64,000 nucleotides of DNA, taken from assembly GCA_964017065.1 (NCBI GenBank), contig OZ024785.1, forward strand, positions 15,039,965-15,103,964, in the 5' to 3' direction. Below the pieces are notes generated by a model. That model was given only the letters and a program-made list of their open reading frames with translations, was not told the origin of the DNA and ran no database searches. Origin of the DNA: Haliclona indistincta. Its lineage: Eukaryota > Porifera > Demospongiae > Haplosclerida > Chalinidae. The position numbers and the translations under genes are program-made. This document shows, piece after piece, positions 1 through 30,421 of this stretch. Positions within the stretch are counted from its first letter, which is position 1. Every line of letters begins with the position of its first letter.

Positions 1-11
1 TCTCCTCTCAC

Positions 12-843
12 CCACTGGAGTGAGAGTGAAGGCTTGACATGGAGGAGGAGGCTGTCCAGTGACTCTTGGTGAGCTCCACTCTCCTGCAGGAGGTGATGAC
101 ATCTTTCAAATACATGCATCTCTCCAAAATCATTATAACTATACATATTACACAACTCAGTTAGGTAGATAATAGCTAAAGTCCAGAATACAATACTCAG
201 CACACTTAATGTATTATGATTATACTCACTAGTGCTTAGACTGAACATGTGTTGTTCATTACACCTGGTATAAGCATAAATAGTTTTATACTGTGCTCCA
301 GATTGACGACGTGATGGAGTAGGACTATATCCTGCTACTACACACAAGATGTCCTCCTCACCATCCCTGAATGCTACCATACCACTTTCAATCTTCCTCA
401 TCGGTGCCCCACTCTCAGATGTAGAGGGAGATAGCATCATCCATTGAAGGGACGATGTGCTCAGCTTGTGCACACTATTATGATAGCACTTATCATGTCC
501 ACAGTAACCACCAAAATAATAAAGTGAGTCACCCACTGCAGCACAGCGATATCCCCTCACTCCCAGTGGAGGTGTTCCACTGGTCTCCCGCCGTATCCAG
601 TCCCCACAGTCTGATTGAAACACGTCCACACTAGACAGGAACTCTCTCTTCTCTGGACTATCGTGTACTCGTGGTATACCATCCATCCGTCCTCCCCACA
701 GATACAGGTTACCATCAACAAGAAGGGGTGTGTGTCCAGTGCGAGGAGTTGGTTCGTATCTACTCGCTGTGAGAAGAACGACTATATATATCAGCTGCAG
801 CTATCAAGCTACAACTTATTAGCTTACATGAACGTGTCGCCAT
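12..843 (-). CDS. Kelch-repeat protein, 5' part (runs off window)
   Basis: Three exons are visible on the minus strand: 828-843 (start ATG at 843), 230-766 and 12-83. The joins keep one frame, with donors GTAAGC, GTGAGT and GTGAGA and acceptors CACAG and TGCAG. The product begins MATRSSSRYEPTPRTGH and has kelch-type blades: a hydrophobic strand followed by Gly-Gly (NLYLWGG, then DSLYYFGG), with the usual Trp-x-x-x-x...G-x-x-P-x-P-C pattern in exon 3. Kelch repeats fold into a beta-propeller used for protein binding. About 208 codons are present; the rest lies left of base 12, so other domains cannot be judged. No BTB domain precedes the repeats. Family call is firm; specific function is unknown. 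Confidence 0.8.
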
Positions 844-1075
844 ATTTTCTGAGACTAGATTCTTGTCTTGAGCTCGAGGTGACTGCATGCAATCACTGCA
901 TGATATGGGCGGGGCTGCATCTGTTCTAGCTTCTCTTATTGATCGCAAATTCACAATAATTTCAACATTTCCAATCCTGGTCACGCCCGTTTGCCTCGTG
1001 GGTGCTGTTCATCAGCAGTTTACCCATCTTCATCGACTATCTCATTGCCGGCGCTGTCAGTGCTTCTCGTCTGTT
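844..1075. promoter_or_regulatory. Shared head-to-head promoter of kelch gene and NMD3
   Basis: Only 232 bases separate the two start codons, which point away from each other, so both promoters and 5'UTRs must lie here. No clear TATA box is seen. Such short divergent spacers are common in compact invertebrate genomes and often give co-expression; that is inference here. Confidence 0.5.
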
Positions 1076-20749
<19,674 letters not shown>

Positions 20750-20985
20750 GTAATGCTGGATTGAAGAGCAAAGGAACTTTCAAATTATGATGATTATGTT
20801 GTAATTGTGACAAGTCGCTTTGGGTTGATTGATAATAAATTATTTTCAAAGTACAAATCAGTACAAATCATGCATTATACACAAAGTGTATTTATTATAA
20901 TTATTATTTTCTTGTCCATCACAGCCTAAATGCAAGTACATATAAATTATTTGTCCTTTAAATTGAATCGTAGAGCAAATGCCGT

Positions 20986-21918
20986 TTACTTTAAGTATGG
21001 CACTTCAACAAAGCTTATGTTCATGAAACCATCTTGATCATTCTTCATCATATCTTGCACCTTCTCCCATACTGTGGCGAATGACTGAGCCTTGATCTTC
21101 ACTCCTTTGCTATTCAATATGACATACCGTTCTTCTTGGTTAGCTTTCTTGACGTATTTATGTAGCACTTCAGTCGGGTTCTGTCCGCCTTCAACAGCGG
21201 TCTTTAACCCTCCGAAGTAGCATTCAGCTTCCCGCATGAACCCGCTGCTATTCTTGACCTGACCAAGCTCCTTGTGCAGTTGCTGCTTCCTAGGACCTTT
21301 TTCTGCGATACGTCTCTGATTGTTAGCGATATCGTTGTTAGCTGAACGAATCTGAGCTTCTGTGTCGGATATTGAGCCTCTGACACTAGATACCCTGCTT
21401 TTGCAGCGATCGACCGCTTTATCTGCCTCCACGATAGATATTGTTCCAGCAGTTGCTACGGCAGGGACAGTCGCAATCAGACTAGGAGGGAATAGTACAC
21501 CCAATAAGACTGCTCCAACTCCACCTGCTACTGTTCCTATTATTGCGTCATCTTTCTTACTCTCTGCTTTTCGCTTCTCACTTTCCGCTCTTTCCAAATC
21601 TCTTTTAGCACACTCAAGATCGGACTCCAAGCCAGCTTTACTAGCAATGAGAGAATTGACTTTATCTCTCAGCGAGTCTTGCTCCTGCTCCAAGGATTTT
21701 ATATCTCTCGCGATGGCCTCTCCCTCGCTTTCCAGTTTCCTCTGTCTCTCTTCAAGTTCTCTTTTAGTCCTTTCCAATGAGTCTATTATTGTCGGTAAGG
21801 CATTCTTGAGCTTCTCTAGATGACGTTGTGCCTCTTGCGGGTTGGTTTGTAGGCAATCAGAGGCTTGTGCTACCAGTGAAAATATTTGATTTTGATGCTT
21901 GTTGTCGATCAAAGCCAT
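20986..21918 (-). CDS. Gene X: coiled-coil protein with hydrophobic Gly/Ala segment
   Basis: A single-exon ORF of 310 residues on the minus strand, starting MALIDNKHQ. Residues about 35-125 are a heptad-rich, Glu/Lys/Arg/Leu coiled coil. Residues about 127-165 form one hydrophobic, Gly/Ala/Val-rich stretch (GTVAGGVGAVLLGVL, then PAVATAGT). A second coiled coil covers about 165-225, and a globular C-terminal part ends ISFVEVPYLK. Two helical arms around a central hydrophobic hairpin is the general build of alpha-helical pore-forming proteins (ClyA/HBL-like), but no diagnostic motif proves this. It is divergent from gene A with a 173-base spacer, suggesting co-regulation or a two-part system (inference). 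Its 3' end is copied at 35440-35580 and its start codon near 37077. Family not recognised with certainty. Confidence 0.7.
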   Translation of the reverse strand: MALIDNKHQNQIFSLVAQASDCLQTNPQEAQRHLEKLKNALPTIIDSLERTKRELEERQRKLESEGEAIARDIKSLEQEQDSLRDKVNSLIASKAGLESDLECAKRDLERAESEKRKAESKKDDAIIGTVAGGVGAVLLGVLFPPSLIATVPAVATAGTISIVEADKAVDRCKSRVSSVRGSISDTEAQIRSANNDIANNQRRIAEKGPRKQQLHKELGQVKNSSGFMREAECYFGGLKTAVEGGQNPTEVLHKYVKKANQEERYVILNSKGVKIKAQSFATVWEKVQDMMKNDQDGFMNISFVEVPYLK

Positions 21919-22091
21919 TGTAGGATGGTATTGTTGCGAGTGCTCTGTCTACAACAGCAGTGGACGAGCTTAAGTAAAAAATGCAAACTATTTCACAAAT
22001 TGTACTGCGCATTATTGACAGGCGGTGTCGACAGTATAAAAGTGCTGGTCACGCACACTTTCTTGCACTGCGCATTATTATTGTTCTGACA
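21919..22091. promoter_or_regulatory. Divergent X/A promoter with TATA box for gene A
   Basis: The spacer between start codons holds TATAAAAG at 22035-22042, 50-57 bases before the gene A ATG, preceded by GGTGTCGACAG. The same block is kept at gene D (TATAAAAG at 37191-37198). Conservation across both copies, along with the X start codon remnant, supports a real promoter. No TATA is clear in the X direction. Confidence 0.7.
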
Positions 22092-23408
22092 ATGGCTACA
22101 GGCGATAGCGACGGAGTTACTGTTAACTTGGTCGTTAAACTTGAAGATGAAACCTTTAGTCTCTTGGAGATACCAGAAAGTAAATCGGCCTTGGTAAAGA
22201 AGCACGAGAACCTTGTTTTAGCAGGTATAGATCTCGACTCTCTCGTGACTGATCTTAGCATGGTCGGCAAGTTCACGCGGATTGCCTACAATGGAGTAGC
22301 TGGATACACTGAACTGCAGATAAAGATTCGTCGCATTGGAGTTAACGTGTCAAAGCTTTGCGATAAGTCGGCCATCACGGTGGGCAAGTTCCTGCAAACA
22401 TCAGAAGCCATTCTTGTGGATCTTCAAACGACATACCAGTTTCTAATCGACGGTATGGAAGACATGGCCATAGTCACCCTCGAGTCAACAGCAACTATAG
22501 CGAAGGGAATGGCTGCCGCAGCTGAACAGTTAGCGACAGCATTCGACGAGGAGGCTAAACGAGTTGAACTCGTTCTAGAAGATACAAAGAGGACTCACGA
22601 TACGGCTATAGATGACAAGAAAAAGGAGGAAGATCAGGCAGAGAAACGCCGAAAGGATAAAGAGGAGGCCGAAAAGCAACGGGCTGATCTTGAAAAACAA
22701 CTTTCCAAGCATGAGAAAGAATATGACAAGGTTTCTGAAAGACAAGCTCAGAATGAGAGATCAAAAGGCCTTCTTATGGATATTGTCGATAGTATTACAG
22801 GAAAAAGTACTGAAATGGCCAGAATTGCTCTTGAAGAGAAGGAAATGCATCTTAAAGAAATGAAGGAATTGCAAGAAAAGCGCAGAAAGGCAATAGAGGA
22901 TTACCAGCTGTTCTCAATGGAAATAACGAAATGTGGTGAAAATGGTGATCTCTTGAGCACAGCAATTCCTTCACTGCACCAAGCTATGGGAGGTTTAAAA
23001 CTATTGTCAGATGTCATGAGAAAAATATCCAGTTTCTGGACAAAACTGGAGCAGGAATGTAAAGAATTGGGTAATGAACACGTTGTGAAGCAAATTGAAG
23101 CAGCGATGAAAAGGCCTGAAGCACAACGACTTAAGATTTGGGGATCAACAGGATTTAAGTCAAAGGCCATTCGTTACTATGCTCGTTGGGTTGCTCTGGG
23201 GAACATCTGTGGGCAATACGTTGAGAGGATCAAAGTGACACAGAGAGAGCTCTACGATCAACTCAATGAAAACCTAACAAAAGATGAGGCGAGGCGAAGT
23301 GTCATGGAATTGGCAAAGAACTTCACCAAGGAGCTAGAGGTAGCCCACAAAGCCATTGAAGACAAGCAAAAGAAAGATGAGGAAGAAGATGCAAATAATG
23401 ATGACTAG
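22092..23408 (+). CDS. Gene A: stand-alone long coiled-coil protein
   Basis: A single-exon ORF of 438 residues. I chose ATG 22092 (MATGDSDGVTVN) because it follows the TATA box by 50-57 bases and matches the start of gene D; the upstream in-frame ATG at 21981 precedes the TATA box. The N-terminal 140 residues hold VTVNLVVKLEDETFSLLEIP and GKFTRIAYNGVAGYTELQIK. A highly charged coiled coil follows at about 150-240, then an IVDSITGKSTEMAR segment, then a helical C-terminal domain with RYYARWVALGNICGQYVE. The end is acidic (EEEDANNDD). There is no signal peptide or transmembrane helix. Four relatives occur in the window (B, C, D, E). Related unnamed proteins exist, I believe, in other invertebrates and fish; function is unknown. 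A membrane-active helical-bundle role is possible but unproven. Confidence 0.8.
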   Translation: MATGDSDGVTVNLVVKLEDETFSLLEIPESKSALVKKHENLVLAGIDLDSLVTDLSMVGKFTRIAYNGVAGYTELQIKIRRIGVNVSKLCDKSAITVGKFLQTSEAILVDLQTTYQFLIDGMEDMAIVTLESTATIAKGMAAAAEQLATAFDEEAKRVELVLEDTKRTHDTAIDDKKKEEDQAEKRRKDKEEAEKQRADLEKQLSKHEKEYDKVSERQAQNERSKGLLMDIVDSITGKSTEMARIALEEKEMHLKEMKELQEKRRKAIEDYQLFSMEITKCGENGDLLSTAIPSLHQAMGGLKLLSDVMRKISSFWTKLEQECKELGNEHVVKQIEAAMKRPEAQRLKIWGSTGFKSKAIRYYARWVALGNICGQYVERIKVTQRELYDQLNENLTKDEARRSVMELAKNFTKELEVAHKAIEDKQKKDEEEDANNDD

Positions 23409-23619
23409 CTAGCTAATGTATGCTTGACAATGTGTAGTGTGTAATTATCTGTCTCATGACATGTACATTTGGTTAGAAGACAATGAGTAACAACCTTATA
23501 CGTAATAGTGTAATAATAGTCTGCATGACCACTACCTCTCCACGCTATACCTGATAAAGCAACAAAGGTAATATGCTTTAAACATATTGGTTGCTCATCA
23601 TCAGCTGCTTAATTGCTGC

Positions 23620-26218
23620 TAGCCTTGTGCAACGCATTGTTTGACAAAAATTTACTTCAACTTGTTGATTCTGCTACACACAAACAAGGAATCATTCTAG
23701 ATCTAATTTTGACAAATGCACCTGAGTCTATATTTAATCTCAATGTTGACACCTCTGTTTGTTCCTATTCAGACCACTATTTGCTAAGTTTCTACCTAGC
23801 TCTTCCTTCAACGGCTCTTTTTACAACAAAATACTCATCTGGTGCTTCTTGTGACTACCGCCTTGCGGATTACTCTGCCATCGACAGTCTACTTGTAGAC
23901 TTCGTCTTTGACCACTATTCATTAGTTGATGTCGACAGTGCTTGGGATGAGCTTAGTTCATATATTGTCTCCGCTGTCCATGCCTGTGTCCCTATAAGTC
24001 CAAATCCATTGAAATCAAAACATGTCTATCCCAATTGGTACACTCCCCAGATCAAGCACACTCTCAATAAAATCAGATCTCTACAAAAGTACTTACTGAA
24101 ACATCCTTCTTCTACCAAACAGCTAGTCCTAAACAACCTAAGACTACAAAATCAACATCTCATCGAGCAAGCTAAGGCAGACCATGATGCCAATCTTATT
24201 GGTTCTTTTGCCATGAATTCAAAAGGCCTGTTCTCCTATCTCCAACGTCTTAGTAAATCTAAGCTTATTCCCAATTCTTTCTGGCTCAACGATAAGCTTG
24301 AATCGGACTCACTCAAAATAGCTGAATCGTTTAATTTATTTTTCCATTCAACCTTTACGAAAAGCAACTACTTTCTCCCAAGCATGGACTTGTTACCTCC
24401 TCCTCCATCTGCACAATTACATACTATTTCTCTTGATCAAGATGAGGTTTACGAAGTTTTGGCAACTCTTAATCCCTTTAAATCTCCTGGTCACGATAAT
24501 ATCAGTCCCAAAGTTCTCAAATTTTGTGCTACTTCACTCTCTGAACCGATGACAGCTATCTTCAATCTTAGTCTTGAGTCAGCTATTTTTCCTTCCGACT
24601 GGAAAGTTCATAGAATTTGTCCTATACCCAAAAAAGGTGACCTACATCTTATCTCTAACTACAGACCCATCTCTCTGTTGCCCATCATGTCTAAAGTTTT
24701 TGAATCGCTTGTGTACTCCAAAATTTGTCATTTTATCTATCCTTCACTGAACAAACAGCAGTTTGGTTTTCTCCCAAATAGATCCTGTCCCTCTCAAATG
24801 TTAATCTTCTTGTCTGAAATATTGAACAATACTGAAAAAAGAAAATCCTCTGATATTGTGTACCTTGACTTTAAAAAAGCTTTCGATACTGTCTCTCATA
24901 ACGAACTCCTCTTTAAACTCTGGTCAATTGGCATCACCGGTTCCCTGTGGCTTTGGTTCAAGTCATATCTTAATGGCCGTTTTCACTACACCTATTTTAA
25001 AAGTAGCCAATCTACAAGACTACCAGTCTTGTCTGGTGTTCCTCAGGGTAGTGTCCTTGGTCCCCTTCTATTCTTGGTGTTTATTAATGATTTGCCTCTA
25101 TCTATTGCTCATGCAAATTGCTATCTCTTTGCTGATGACACCAAGCTTATGCATCAAATTGAGACAAGTCACAGCCAGCATCTTCTCCAATCTGACCTTG
25201 ACCACCTATCTGTATGGTGTTCATTATGGAACTTATCACTAAATAAAAGAAAAATGTGCTGTGCTTAGAACCTCGCTCAATCCATCACACTCTCACGCGT
25301 CCAATCTAGACCCTTCATTTCCCTACAAAATCCAGCAATCTGTTATCAAGTATGTTTCTAGCCAACGAGATCTTGGCATCACTATCACTTCCAACTTGTC
25401 CTGGTCTAAACATTATGACACTATCTGTTCCTCAGCCTACTATTCCTTGTACTTAATAAGAAGAAACATCTCTACACTGATTCCAGTCCACATCAAACGA
25501 CTCTTGTATCTAACATTGGTTCGATCAAAGCTATCATATTGTTCGCAAGTGTGGAGACCTAATCAGATATGTGACATATCCCGACTTGAACGAGTGCAAC
25601 GTAAAGCCACCAAATATATACTTGGTCCTACAACTGCCTCTTACAAAGACAGATTGGTTTCACTGAAAATTCTTCCTTTGATGCAGTGGTTTGAGCTTCA
25701 TGATATTCTGTTCCTTGTAAAGTGCATCAAAAACCCTCCAGATAATTTCTCCCTCTCAGACTATTTCACTTTCACTTCTGGTCCCACACGTTCAACCTCT
25801 AATTTCAAACTAAAACATACTTTTTCGAGATTTTCGGTTACTCGGCATTTCTATTTTAATCGAATCCCAAGACTATGGAATTCTCTTCCTCCCATTGACA
25901 CCACTAAATCTATTCAAACTATCAAATATAACTTAACAAATTTTCTTTGGTCAAATTTCCTAAAATCTTTTAATCCATCTAATCCTTGTTCTTTCCATTT
26001 CTTGTGTCCGTGTAATAAGTGTGTTCCTGTAGGTTTCTCCACATATTCTTTTGTAAGCACGTAATTTCTTCTTTTTTTTCCCTTCTTTTCCATTCAGCTG
26101 TATATATTTTTATGTACAGTCTGTCAGTCACTCAATCAAATTTATCTCATCATTATTTTATTTCTCATCCTTTTGTGACTGTAAAGCAATAATATGAATA
26201 TGAATATGAATATGAAAC
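23620..26218 (+). mobile_element. 5'-truncated LINE (CR1/L2/Jockey-like)
   Basis: The coding part begins inside the C-terminal end of an apurinic endonuclease domain (GIILDLILTN...SDHY) and runs through a full reverse transcriptase with NYRPISLLP, DFKKAFDTV, SGVPQGSVLGPLLF and the catalytic box CYLFADDT. One base of frameshift in an A-run near 25250 splits it into ORFs 23613-25268 and 25261-26064. The thumb/C-terminal part keeps the typical RVQRKATKYILG and RIPRLWNSLP. The element ends in a (GAATAT)n tail at about 26190-26215. Comparison with the empty site downstream of gene B shows it inserted into the A 3' flank. Not active. Confidence 0.9.
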
Positions 26219-26445
26219 CGAGATATTCAGCTAACTGCAGTCTGTCTCGATTAGTCTTGAGTTTTCTTCAATGAGTCGATCCCTCACTTGATAACTCTCG
26301 ATAATGTAGACCCTGTACACATTGTAGGCGGGACTCGTATTTTTGCTTCTTTGTGGGATTAACTCAATATCGTACATTGTATAGCGATTAAAAACCCCAC
26401 TACATGTAGGTGAACCTTCCTTGTAATCGCTATCATTGTCTAGCT

Positions 26446-28616
26446 ATGATATCTATCGAGTTATGGCGGGCAAGACTTGGAATGTTCAACTGCTCGCAGT
26501 CTTCCCTGTCTCGATCAGCATTTCGTGGTGATCATCAACCAGCTACTAACTCGTTACTGAAAGTTGCTGACAGCAGGGACCGGCTGAAATTGCCAAGTTC
26601 TGCGCAGTGTGACTCTCATCTGTCGAAGATGTGTGCCCTTTTCCTTCTACTCGAGCACGTGGCAGTCACAGCTCATCTTGTGCTGTTGTTAGCAGGTGAT
26701 ATTGAAAAGAATCCAGGTCCCATTAGCAAAGGTAAAATCATTAGATTTGTCTTAATTTTAATTTGCTCATCTACTTTTTAGATGCGACACCAACACTTCA
26801 AGCACTGCAGTACATGGCCTACACTAGTGAGGATGGAAAGACTGTTCACTTCAGACTCATGGATCGGATTACATCACGAGTAACACAGCTAGCTATAGCC
26901 TTGTGCTTCCCTCAATACATCATAGATGTCTTGGAGACCAAAAAAGGAGGCCCAGTCTACTATGTACTGAGTGAGTGGTTGAGAGGAGGCAACCAGGAGC
27001 ATGACCAGAGACCACTGACCTGGGGAACACTGATCACTGCACTGGGAGAGGCTAATATGAGAGAAGAGGCCACTGTGTTAAACAAGATGACTGTACCGGT
27101 TACGTTAGAATCTTCTGATCCACAAAGAAGTAAGTTTTTATTATTTTTTAAAATATGTTTTTGCATGAGCAAAGGAAACACAAAATAGCAAATTAAGCTA
27201 ATTCTAGTGTGCATCCAAAAAAGAAAACAAAATAAAATAAACTAAGTTATATAATTAAGCAAACTAGTCATGTATGCATGGATACTTACATAAGGGAAAT
27301 AACTTTGCTCATTATCTCTGCAGCAGCAAAAGAGGCTTCAGTCTCGGTAACAAAAGAGGTTCTAACTAAAGCAACCAAAAGCAGTGGTTCATCTCCTGTG
27401 AGTACTGAAGAAGCACAGGATCCTTCAGAAAGTTCTCCTGGTTAGTTAGTACAACAGTCTACTTATCATAGTAATGCTGTACAATATCCAAATCAAAAGA
27501 CATTGTAATAATGATCTTCAGCCAACAAATCAGTTTTAAAATGATGAGTTTACTGTAATCAAACCATGTACAGAGCAGCTCACTAAATTCTTCTTTTCAT
27601 CATCAGCTAGTGTGTATTATTTTTCTCTAATTTCCTACAGAAAGCAATAATCATTCTAAAAATGCTCCATCATTGTCAAGTGTTACTGTTGACTTGGTCA
27701 TTAAACTTGAAGGCGAAACCTTTAACCTCTTGGAGATACCAGAAAGTAAATCGGCCTTGGTAAAGAAGCATGAGGACTTTGTTTTAACACATATAAAACT
27801 CGACTCTCTCGTGACTGATCTTAGCATGGTCGGCAAGTTCACGCGGATTGCCTACAATGGAGTAGCTGGATACACTGACCTGCAGATAAAGATTCGTCGC
27901 ATTGGAGTTAAAGTGTCGCAGCTGTGTGACAAGTCGAGTCGGCCATCACGGTAGGCAAGTTCCTGCAAACATCACAAGCCATTCTTCAGGATCTCCAAAC
28001 AACATACCAGTTTCTAATCGACAGTTCGGAAGTCACCCTCCAGTCAACAGCAACGATAGTGAATAGAATGGCCGAGGCAGCTGAATTAACAGTTAGAAAC
28101 AGCATTTGACGAGGAGGCTAAACATGTTGAATACGCTCTAGAAGATACACGGAGGACTCGCTATACTCGGCTGTAGAAAGTCCTTCACTGCACCAAGCTA
28201 TGGAAGGTTTAATATGATTGTCAGATGTTATGACAAAAATATCCTTTTTTGGAAGACAATTGAGTTTGAATGTGAAAACTTGGGAAATGAATACATTGTG
28301 GAACACATTCAAGCAGCGATGAAAATGCCTGAAGCAAAACGACTTAAGTTCTGGGGGTCAAAAGGATTTAAGTTAATTCAGTGCCATTCGTTACTATGCT
28401 CGTTGGGTTGCTCTAGGCAACATCTGTGGACAATATGTTGAGAGGATCAAAGTGACACAGAGAGAGCTCTATGATCAACTCAAAGAAAACCTAACAAAAG
28501 ATGAGGCGAGGCGAAGTGTCATGGAATTAGAAGAGATGTTCACCAAGGAGCTAAAAGCAGCCCACAAAGCCATTGAAGACAAACAAAAGAAATATGAAGA
28601 AATACTGACAAGCTAG
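26446..28616 (+). pseudogene. Gene B: 2A leader, death domain, coiled-coil (broken)
   Basis: Exons 26446-26731 (leader plus 2A), 26782-27129 (death domain), 27324-27440 (Ser/Thr/Glu linker) and 27641 onward (coiled-coil domain). All three introns are phase 1 with GT/AG sites. The leader has a hydrophobic run LLLEHVAVTAHLVLLLAG just before the 2A motif. The death domain shows RVTQLAIALCFP, WLRGGNQEHDQRPLTW and LITALGEAN. The last exon is damaged: a 5-base tandem insertion near 27940 shifts frame, a deletion follows near 28025, and about 350 bases are missing around 28170. The 5' exons look intact and could still be translated with a truncated tail. Confidence 0.8.
26698..26721 (+). other. 2A ribosome-skipping motif of gene B (DIEKNPGP)
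   Basis: The codons read D-I-E-K-N-P-G-P, an exact match to the 2A consensus D-(V/I)-E-x-N-P-G-P. In known 2A sequences the ribosome fails to join the last Gly to Pro and then resumes, giving two proteins. The cut would leave a 91-residue leader. Confidence 0.85.
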
Positions 28617-29400
28617 CTACATGTATTGTATGCTTGACAATGTGTAGTGTGTAATTATCTTTCTCATGACATGTATACATTAATTTTGGTTAGAAGGCAA
28701 TGAGTAACAACCTTATACGTAAGAGTGTAGTAGTCTGCATGACCACTACCTCCCCACGCTATTGCTGATAATACTGAGGTGGATAAAACTTGCTTGAAAA
28801 CTGAAATTATTGTGAAATGATGGGCAGTAGCATGATCAGGAGCTTACTTCTTTTCATTTCACAATCTCTGCTGTCAATTCAAGTTAGTAGCATAGTTCTG
28901 TATGACTAAGAGTGACCTTTACAAAGTGAAGAATTTGAAACAAGCAAAGACGACGCTTTAAACATTGTTGCCTCATCATCAGCTGCTTGCTGTGATTGAT
29001 GCTAGAGACATTGCTTTTTTTCCTTTCTAAAGAGCTACTTTAATTTACGAAGACATACATGCATCTGGAGCTCATCATGATTTGAAACTTACTGAGATAT
29101 TCAGATAATAAGCTAACTGCAGTCTGTCTCGATTGGTCTTGAGTTTTCTGCAATGAGTCGATCGCTCTCTTGATAACTTCTTACAAGTTACCAAACACTT
29201 TTTTGAGCCCTGCATGCGCTAGCTCCAGTACACATTGTGGGCGGGGCTCGTATTTTGAACTTAAGATACGCGGTTTTGTGGTTCCTAGATCTGGTAACAG
29301 CGTGATAAGAAGTAGTCCCTCGAAGTAGAGTGCGTGTGGTACATCCTTTTTGCGCTTCCTTTTCAAATCCTTCCTTCTTTGTGGGAACTCAATATCGTAT
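28617..29400. other. 3' flank of gene B and 5' flank of gene C
   Basis: Matches the A 3' flank (23410-23625) and the region before gene B (26215-26400), which shows that A-B and B-C are the same tandem junction. No gene is seen. Confidence 0.6.
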
Positions 29401-29404
29401 TTAA

Positions 29405-30367
29405 GGTGGCGGGTAACCAGAATTAATGATATTCATGACTTTGCAAGTAGCTGTATTTTCCCAGCCATGGGTATTCGTGCGAACAGAGTCGCTGCGTGTA
29501 GTTTGTTTGCCTATCGATAGGCATCTAATATAGCAAATTTCAGCAATGCAGTGTTAGCCATCGAGGAGCTACGAGCTCGCCCTGTGAAGACTAAGCACGA
29601 TCGATTGTAAACACACTTTCTTTAGTTGTGCGAAAGGAACGAAGCTAAAACTGCTCGAGCATGCTCATCTGCCACCTTTGCAGGTATTTATGCAAGGATT
29701 TCGCCNNNNNNNNNNNNNNNNNNNNNNNNNNNNNNNNNNNNNNNNNNNNNNNNNNNNNNNNNNNNNNNNNNNNNNNNNNNNNNNNNNNNNNNNNNNNNNN
29801 NNNNNNNNNNNNNNNNNNNNNNNNNNNNNNNNNNNNNNNNNNNNNNNNNNNNNNNNNNNNNNNNNNNNNNNNNNNNNNNNNNNNNNNNNNNNNNNNNNNN
29901 NNNNNCGAAAGGAACGAAGCTAAAACTGCTCGAGCATGCTCATCTGCCACCTTTGCAGGTATTTATGCAAGGATTTCGCCGAGCGCTGCTCGTACGCGAT
30001 ATTACAGCTATGTGCTTCCAGACAGCACAGCCTGCGTTGCTGTAATATCGCGTACGAGCAGCGCTCGGCGAAATCCTTGCATAGATACCTGCAAAGGTGG
30101 CAGATGAGCATGCTCGAGCAGTTTTAGCTTCGTTCCTTTCGCACAACTAAAGAAAGTGTGTTTACAATCGATCGTGCTTAGTCTTCACAGGGCGAGCTCG
30201 TAGCTCCTCGATGGCTAACACTGCATTGCTGAAATTTGCTATATTAGATGCCTATCGATAGGCAAACAAACTACACGCAGCGACTCTGTTCGCACGAATA
30301 CCCATGGCTGGGAAAATACAGCTACTTGCAAAGTCATGAATATCATTAATTCTGGTTACCCGCCACC
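29405..30367. mobile_element. Large foldback element with TTAA target in gene C promoter
   Basis: Near-perfect inverted arms of roughly 400 bases start GGTGGCGGGTAACCAGAATT on the left and mirror it on the right. TTAA stands on both sides (29401-29404 and 30368-30371), as for piggyBac-type insertion. The centre is a short non-palindromic loop around 30010-30035. It sits 54 bases before the gene C ATG. It holds an assembly gap; ORFs inside are the arms read in both directions. Confidence 0.8.
29706..29905. other. Assembly gap of exactly 200 N
   Basis: The roughly 74 bases before the gap (from CGAAAGGAACGAAGC to GGATTTCGCC) are repeated exactly after it, which suggests overlapping contig ends rather than missing sequence. 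Confidence 0.9.
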
Positions 30368-30421
30368 TTAAAGACCCACGAGGCGAAACCTGCTTGCTCA
30401 TTGTCTCGCACAGCAGCAGCT

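Noticed and set aside
21362..21823. 153-codon plus ORF
   Set aside because: Antisense shadow of gene X, which has clear coiled-coil coding pattern.
21981..22091. Upstream in-frame ATG for gene A
   Set aside because: It lies before the TATA box and is not conserved in meaning at gene D; ATG 22092 is preferred.
29626..30146. ORFs through the N gap
   Set aside because: They are palindrome arms and unknown bases, not genes.
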